Positions 58,578-64,000 of a stretch of 64,000 nt of DNA are shown in pieces (position 1 is the first letter of the stretch; each line of letters begins with the position of its first letter). Below the pieces are notes generated by a model, which was not told the origin of the DNA, searched no databases, and worked only from the letters and a program-made list of their open reading frames with translations. Both the position numbers and the translations under genes were made by a program. Origin of the DNA: Avena insularis (Eukaryota > Streptophyta > Magnoliopsida > Poales > Poaceae); assembly GCA_023614405.1 (NCBI GenBank), contig CM042694.1:89821285-89885284 (forward strand). The letters are read 5' to 3'.

Positions 58578-61500
58578 TTACCCAGCAAAATCTGAAAGTT
58601 TCTTCAACCAGTCAACCTCCTCTTCACCAGGTTGTTCCGGTACTTCTTGAGCAACACTGCTTCCGTTCTCTTGATGTATAGCTGCAACACACACGCAAGA
58701 CTTTAGTTTGTTTTCATCCCACATGAGCAAGCAATAATGATAGGACACCAACAAAGTTCTGACGAAATGATTCTTTGCTGAAGAGATGGAGAAACAAACA
58801 AAGGAACTAATCTATGCATGCTTACGTTTTGGCTTCACAGGTGCACGAGGAAAACCACCAGTGGTCAATGACGCAAGTTCCTCAAGTAACTCTTTTTCGC
58901 GCCCACTGAAAGAAACAACAGTTTATAGTAATTCACTGAGACAAGAGTCGAGTGCTTATGTAGATCCAGACTTCCAGAGTATTGGAGCATACTCAAAAAG
59001 TAAGCTCAAGAGACAAAGTGTATTTTCACCTTATACGTTTTGGTATAGAAACCTTAATAGTGAATAGATGATCACCGCGTATAGATGGCCTATTCAATGA
59101 AGGAACACCTTGCTTCGCTAGGACCACTACATCACCAGGTTGGGTGCCTGGAGGTATTCGAAGTTCACTAGTTCCATCAACAGTTCTGACCTGCTTGCAA
59201 TAAGATTTTGAAAGGAATGATTACACAACACCATAATTTAAACATACTCCCTCCGTTTCAAAATATAAGATGTTTTAGCTTTTGTGAAACGAATGTATCT
59301 AGACTCCTTTTAGTGCGTAAATTCACTCTGAACCTGCACACTAAAAGATGTCTAGATACATCCCTTTCACAAAAGCTAAAACATCTTATATTATGAAACG
59401 AAGGGAGTAGTAGGCAATAGTCTATACATGACATCAACAACTACAATATGTCACCCACCATACTTGAAACAACCAGCAACTACCAAGGCACAAAAATATG
59501 AAGAAGATCGAGCAAAACAAATATTGACCAGGCCTCGCATTACTGTAGCTTGGCTCAAGACAACATGATTGAAAAATCATCGCTAATACAGACTTTGCTT
59601 CTAATCAGATGTGGCATCTAGTCTAGGTCAAGGGATCGCCTCATCTGGTCATGAAAGCAAGGAACATCAGGAAGTTCTTTGCTTTCGTTCCAATTACAGA
59701 GATCTGACGTTTGAGAAATTCAATCTTAACACGTAAGGGGGGAATATTAGCATTAAAAAATTAGAGCTGAACATGATCCAAGATATAGTTAATTTTATCC
59801 AGGGATAACAGTTAAATAAAACTATTACTTCTTCTGTTTGATGATTACAATCAATTGCTTAATTGTAAGCCCATCAACTAGTTTTTTGGTTTCCACAGGA
59901 CACACAAAACAGGAAAATACATCAATTGCACAAGCAACGGGGGAATAAACTTTCACACACTTAGGATCTCACAACGCATACACCTCCACTAGAAGTTTGG
60001 TACTCCCTCCGACCCATATTAGTTGACTTAGATTCATCTATAAACGAATGTATCTAGTCAAGTTTTAGTGCTAGATACATCCGAATCTAGACATATTTGA
60101 GTCAAGTAATATGGGTCGGAGGGAGTAATTATATCATAACTACAATGAAACAGCCAAGCTATTTTAGTTTAGTGAGATCTTGATCTCAATTTTGATTTGT
60201 TAAGTTGTTTGTAATCACTAATTAGGTGAAGTGACAACTTCATACATTCAACTGAATATGTGCTAACTAAAGAAAGGCATAGCTGAAACCAAATATCAGA
60301 ATTGATGATCATACAGAAAAGGAAACTCCTATTGAGAAAGACTTACCTTTTCAACAGTACCCAAAATAGCTTCAATGTAGCTTATCGACACAGTTGAATA
60401 CAAGTTGATACCATCCCTTTTAATATCAGATGGCTCCTCTACATCAAGGCAAACAAAAAGATCTCCAGGAGGCCCTCTGTTTCCCAAAAGAAAAATGGAT
60501 TCAGCATGTTTTTTTTTTTGAGAAAACGCAAAAGCTTTGCGTTTCATTATATTGAAAAGTTAGAGTTTGTTACATCCCTCCGAGGAGGTTTACATCATGG
60601 TTACAATAGATGTGGCTTAATGAACATCCCATGTGGATTTAGCATGGATTTATTTGGATACCATGCAATGAAGTAAAGCTATATAAGAACTTAAAAGGCA
60701 GAACATGAGAAACCACAGCAATTATATGGAAGCTAAAGAAAGGCACACAGCATACAAAACATGATCTGAACATTTCCTGAAAGTTTTTCTTAAATGCAGG
60801 CACAATCATAAATCTAAACTATAGCAATGCCCCTCTACAAGTAGAAATTTAAATACATTATAACTCCAAAGTTAATTCGCATTGCTGTATGCGCTAACGC
60901 ATTAAAATATTTTCTTCACATCCTTCCACTCGCCTACACAATAGATCAATTCAAGAATGGCGTGTGCATGACTGCATCTGATGTGAGTGCCATTGGAGGT
61001 ACTCCACAGCCCAATTGTCGTGTTTTAACAGTTGTTAATTTCAAACATATGTAACGTAGGCTACAAGTAAACCTAAGCATATCAATCAACAAATTTATAG
61101 AGAATATCCACATAATTACCTCTAGGACCACAATGATCACTTGGGAGTGTTTCAAAATGATCGAAGTATGAAGTATAAAATTATGTTAGGATCTTCTAAA
61201 ACTGATTTACTTACCCTTTTGGTCCTGCGTCACCTTCACCACGTACACGAAGAGTACTACCTTTACTAACTCCTGGAGGAATTTTTACTTTGATCTCCTT
61301 TCTCACACGAACACGCCCCTCTCCAGAGCATTTTCTGCAATACTCTGAAATGACCTCACCATCTCCTGTACAGGTTGGGCAAATAGAAACCTACAAAATA
61401 AGAATAGGAAAAGCTCTATGAACAATATAAGTTTTTCATAAAGAACTAAATTGAACTAAACTTAAACATAAAACTAAATGTACAGGCTACCAAGACTATT

Positions 61501-63505
61501 CATAACTGATTTTTTGATACTGTACTGAAATTAAACCCAAAGCCTCAACAGCTTATAAAGAGCATATTTTACAAGCTATGCTACTGTTAGACCAGTTTAC
61601 AGAAGTGAGCGGTATAACTCAGTGCCATCTAGCATCAAACGAGGATGGCCAGATAGTTGGACAAATAGGAGATCTGTAATGTTCTGAATGATGCTAAATT
61701 CAGTGCAAATTGCCATCTCCTGGCTCTTTCAACCCATTGAATTAGTTTATACGTGTTCTCGAAATAAAATCACTCATTTTTTGAAATAATAAGGAATTCT
61801 ACTACCAATCAATTCAAGAGTCTACACAGCTTCCGTAGGTGCTAAGCTCCCAGGTGCATTGCCAAAGTAAAGTCCGCTTTAGCCCATGTTCTTTCTCACT
61901 TTGTCTTGTTTGCTACTCTCAATGTTGAAGTTCGACATTTGTACTCATTTAACACGAGATAACTAGTTCATGCCATAGTGTATAGTACAGGACATCTTCA
62001 GTTTCATGATATCTCATTTACATTTGCTAATCTTTATTTTGTTATAAAGCCCCCAATGGAATATAACCCCTGAGCTATTTATTGTAAAATGAAAGCTGTC
62101 ACACGGTTTTCAGTGTGTCTTGACGGTTAAGGTCTGGAATAACGATAAGGGTATAAATAATTATGTGTCATTGTTACCTGAGAGAAGAGACCAAATGGCG
62201 TTTGCTCAGTTCGCATTACTTGCCCTCGCCCACCACAAGTGGAGCATATTCTTGCCTTTGAGCCAACCTTTGAACCAGAACCACTACAGGTACCACAAGT
62301 CTCTAAATGGGATAATATTATATCTTTTTCTGTTCCAAATATTGCCTCCGAGAACCCTAGAGTCACATCATATCTGGTGGAATAAATCTGTGTAAGTCCA
62401 GAAATCACACTAGATTATATATACAAAATGTTATAAATTACGGCTACAACTTCGTACAAGAATTTCATGGAACAAGGTTTCTTTCTTCATACTACCTCGG
62501 GCACAAGAACAAGCAATATGCCAGAACTAATAACCATAATATTTGTTGCTAACAAACACAAGACATCAAAGACCACAAAACAAGATAGTGTACTATAATT
62601 TGATTAATTTCATACTAGTAATATATATTTCTTTGAATTTTTCTCTTCTATATTGGTTTGCATGTAATGATGGACTTTCTCGCAAATAATGCTGGACCAC
62701 AAAAACATGCAGCTGTGACCAAATTCATACTAATCAGAAATCACGATGTTATTAACTTTTTTTTTAACAGCTTTAGCAAGTCCTCTTCACTAGAGAAACA
62801 CCTTGGCTCTGAATATCATTCACTTCAACCCATCTACAACAAACCTGATGTCTTCACCCTGAGCAGCTGTGCTCCTTCTGCGTGTCCTAAAAGCGCTCTG
62901 GTCCATACCAGAAAAGCCACCACCACCGCCCATGTTTGCTCCGAAGAATGTCTCAAACAAATCGAATGGATTAGTCTGCACAGAGAAATGGGAAAGAACT
63001 CAAGTCTTGTTTAAGCAGAAAGAATTTGCAGTCAGTAGTCTAATGTTCTTACAAGCCAAGTAACTCAAGTTATACATATTATCACATTGAAAGATACTGC
63101 ATTTAAATGCTATAGCAAAGAAGAGTTGAAAATCGGTACTGTATAAGCTCCAGCAGAACCCCCAACCGCACTCTTAACCCCAGCTTCACCATACTGGTCA
63201 TACAACGCCCTCTTCTTATCGTCTGACAGCACCTGATGATAATGAGATTCAGCACTACAAACGCTGAACAAAGACAAAAAGGAAATCGAAAAGGCCTTAT
63301 TCTTGATTAATAAAAATAGTAAAGAGTGAACCAAGACAGAGGAACTCATAACTCAGACAGGCAATTCCACCCAAACTGATTACCGAGTAGGTCAGATTAT
63401 AGCTCACGAACAATATTTAAACCATGTAGCACATACCTCATAGGCTGAGCTTATCTCTTTAAACTTGTCGGTTGCTCCAGGGTCCTTATTGACATCAGGG
63501 TGATA
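58578..63505 (-). CDS. DJA7: Chloroplast DnaJ (type I J-protein, DJA7-like), 5' end outside window
   Basis: Nine minus-strand exons join in one open frame with GT-AG introns: 63437-63505, 63140-63232, 62845-62975, 62178-62373, 61215-61390, 60347-60476, 59030-59190, 58826-58905 and 58578-58681 (stop 58578-58580). The first visible exon has the J-domain HPD motif ([18 protein letters not shown]), so transit peptide and J-domain start lie beyond 64000. A Gly-rich linker follows ([19 protein letters not shown]). All four zinc-finger repeats are intact: [24 protein letters not shown] and CRKCSGEG. Then come substrate-binding C-terminal domains ([28 protein letters not shown]) and an acidic tail ending KKLSDFAG. 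Type I J-proteins deliver clients to Hsp70; DJA7-group proteins act in chloroplasts. Introns contain two Stowaway MITEs and a small retroposon. Confidence 0.93.
59247..59407. mobile_element. Stowaway-type MITE in a DnaJ intron, 161 bp
   Basis: The ends CTCCCTCCGTTTCAAAATATAAG and CTTATATTATGAAACGAAGGGAG are flanked by TA. Long arms include GATGTTTTAGCTTTTGTGAAA, so the transcript could fold into a stable hairpin. It lies in the intron between exons 59030-59190 and 60347-60476. Confidence 0.93.
60003..60125. mobile_element. Stowaway-type MITE in a DnaJ intron, 123 bp
   Basis: Near-perfect ends CTCCCTCCGACCCATATTAG and AATATGGGTCGGAGGGAG are flanked by TA. It is a different subfamily from the element at 59247 but lies in the same intron, and is among the best preserved MITEs in the window. 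Confidence 0.95.
60509..60633 (-). mobile_element. Short retroposon (LINE/SINE-derived) in a DnaJ intron, 125 bp
   Basis: An 11-T run at the left (poly-A on the minus strand) and a 13-bp target duplication with one mismatch (TGGATTCAGCATG at 60496-60508, TGGATTTAGCATG at 60634-60646) show insertion by target-primed reverse transcription. The body (GAAAACGCAAAAGCTTTGCG...) resembles dispersed LINE 3' ends in grasses. It is strongly 5'-truncated or a SINE. Confidence 0.7.
61391..62177. other. DnaJ intron, nothing else recognised
   Basis: AT-rich intron sequence between the exons ending at 61390 and 62178. It includes an AATCAATTCAAGAGTCTACAC stretch and no terminal repeats that I could recognise. 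Confidence 0.5.
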
Positions 63506-64000
63506 CTACAATGTAAAGACAAAATGCAAAGAGAAGAAACTTGTCACAACTCTTTTTTTAATGGAACTTGAAACCAATGTACACATCATATGTTAAAACC
63601 TCGTAAAAAACCATGTCACTTGGTGAAGTGATAAATCACATGCCTCAAATTTTTAATCATGAAAATGAACTATGTTCTAAAAATATATAGCAATGAATGA
63701 AGGCATTCTAAAACTATCAGGGAGGGGTGCTTTAGGCCCTCTACTCTATAATCTACATCCTATACAAGATCCTCTCCTGGGTCCAAAACCATTCCCATGT
63801 CAGTTTCTAATGGTATTCCAGCACCCTTGCACAGCCAGATTCATGTGAAACAGACATAAACCCTTTGAAGATCTAGCTATATTCACAACTCACAAGCATA
63901 TCACCTCATTCCCCCTCCTATGATCAAAGCTAACTCCAATCGCCCCAAAAATAGCTATTGCAAATGGCACATGATTAAAGGCAAAATCATTGGGTTGGAT

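Overview
The window is plant nuclear DNA from a grass of the Triticeae type (wheat, goat-grass or barley relative). The evidence is its repeats: an Angela/BARE-type Copia element, Gypsy elements with wheat-like LTR ends, many Stowaway MITEs with CTCCCTCC ends, wheat-type LINEs and Helitron ends. Its host genes are spliced by GT-AG rules and two encode chloroplast-type proteins. I see no bacterial features. Family names were given by recognition and were not checked against a database.

Layout. 1-5.4 kb: a cut Gypsy LTR, AT-rich repeats and two Stowaway MITEs. 5.5-6.3 kb: gene A, a two-exon MCAfunc/MLKL-N-terminal-like protein. 6.8-8.4 kb: a Helitron with both ends. 8.7-13.25 kb: a Copia remnant joined to a Gypsy remnant, both on the minus strand. 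13.36-33.19 kb: a three-level nest, in which a small PIF/Harbinger-like TIR element carrying a glucosyltransferase gene fragment was hit by a non-autonomous Athila-type Gypsy element, which was then hit by an Angela Copia element. 33.20-34.41 kb: a second TIR element carrying an aspartic protease fragment. 35.0-37.4 kb: gene B, paralogue of gene A, with a LINE and two MITEs in its intron. 37.5-39.1 kb: a minus-strand retroposon. 41.68 kb: a Helitron 3' end. 41.76-42.62 kb: an ATX1-type copper chaperone gene (minus). 43.0-44.0 kb: a LINE. 44.09-53.8 kb: a TIR element split by a minus-strand Copia element. 54.69-55.56 kb: another TIR element. 56.8-57.4 kb: a small plastid-type membrane protein gene. 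58.6 kb to the window end: a chloroplast DnaJ gene (minus), with nine exons visible and its 5' end outside the window.

Five host genes have complete or internally consistent reading frames after splicing: A, B, ATX1, the plastid membrane protein and DnaJ. Everything between A and B (about 28.7 kb) is transposon-derived or unassigned, so A and B look like a local duplication pushed apart by insertions. I see no pathway linking the genes. The two rightmost genes are convergent, both are predicted to be plastid-targeted, and they lie about 1.1 kb apart.
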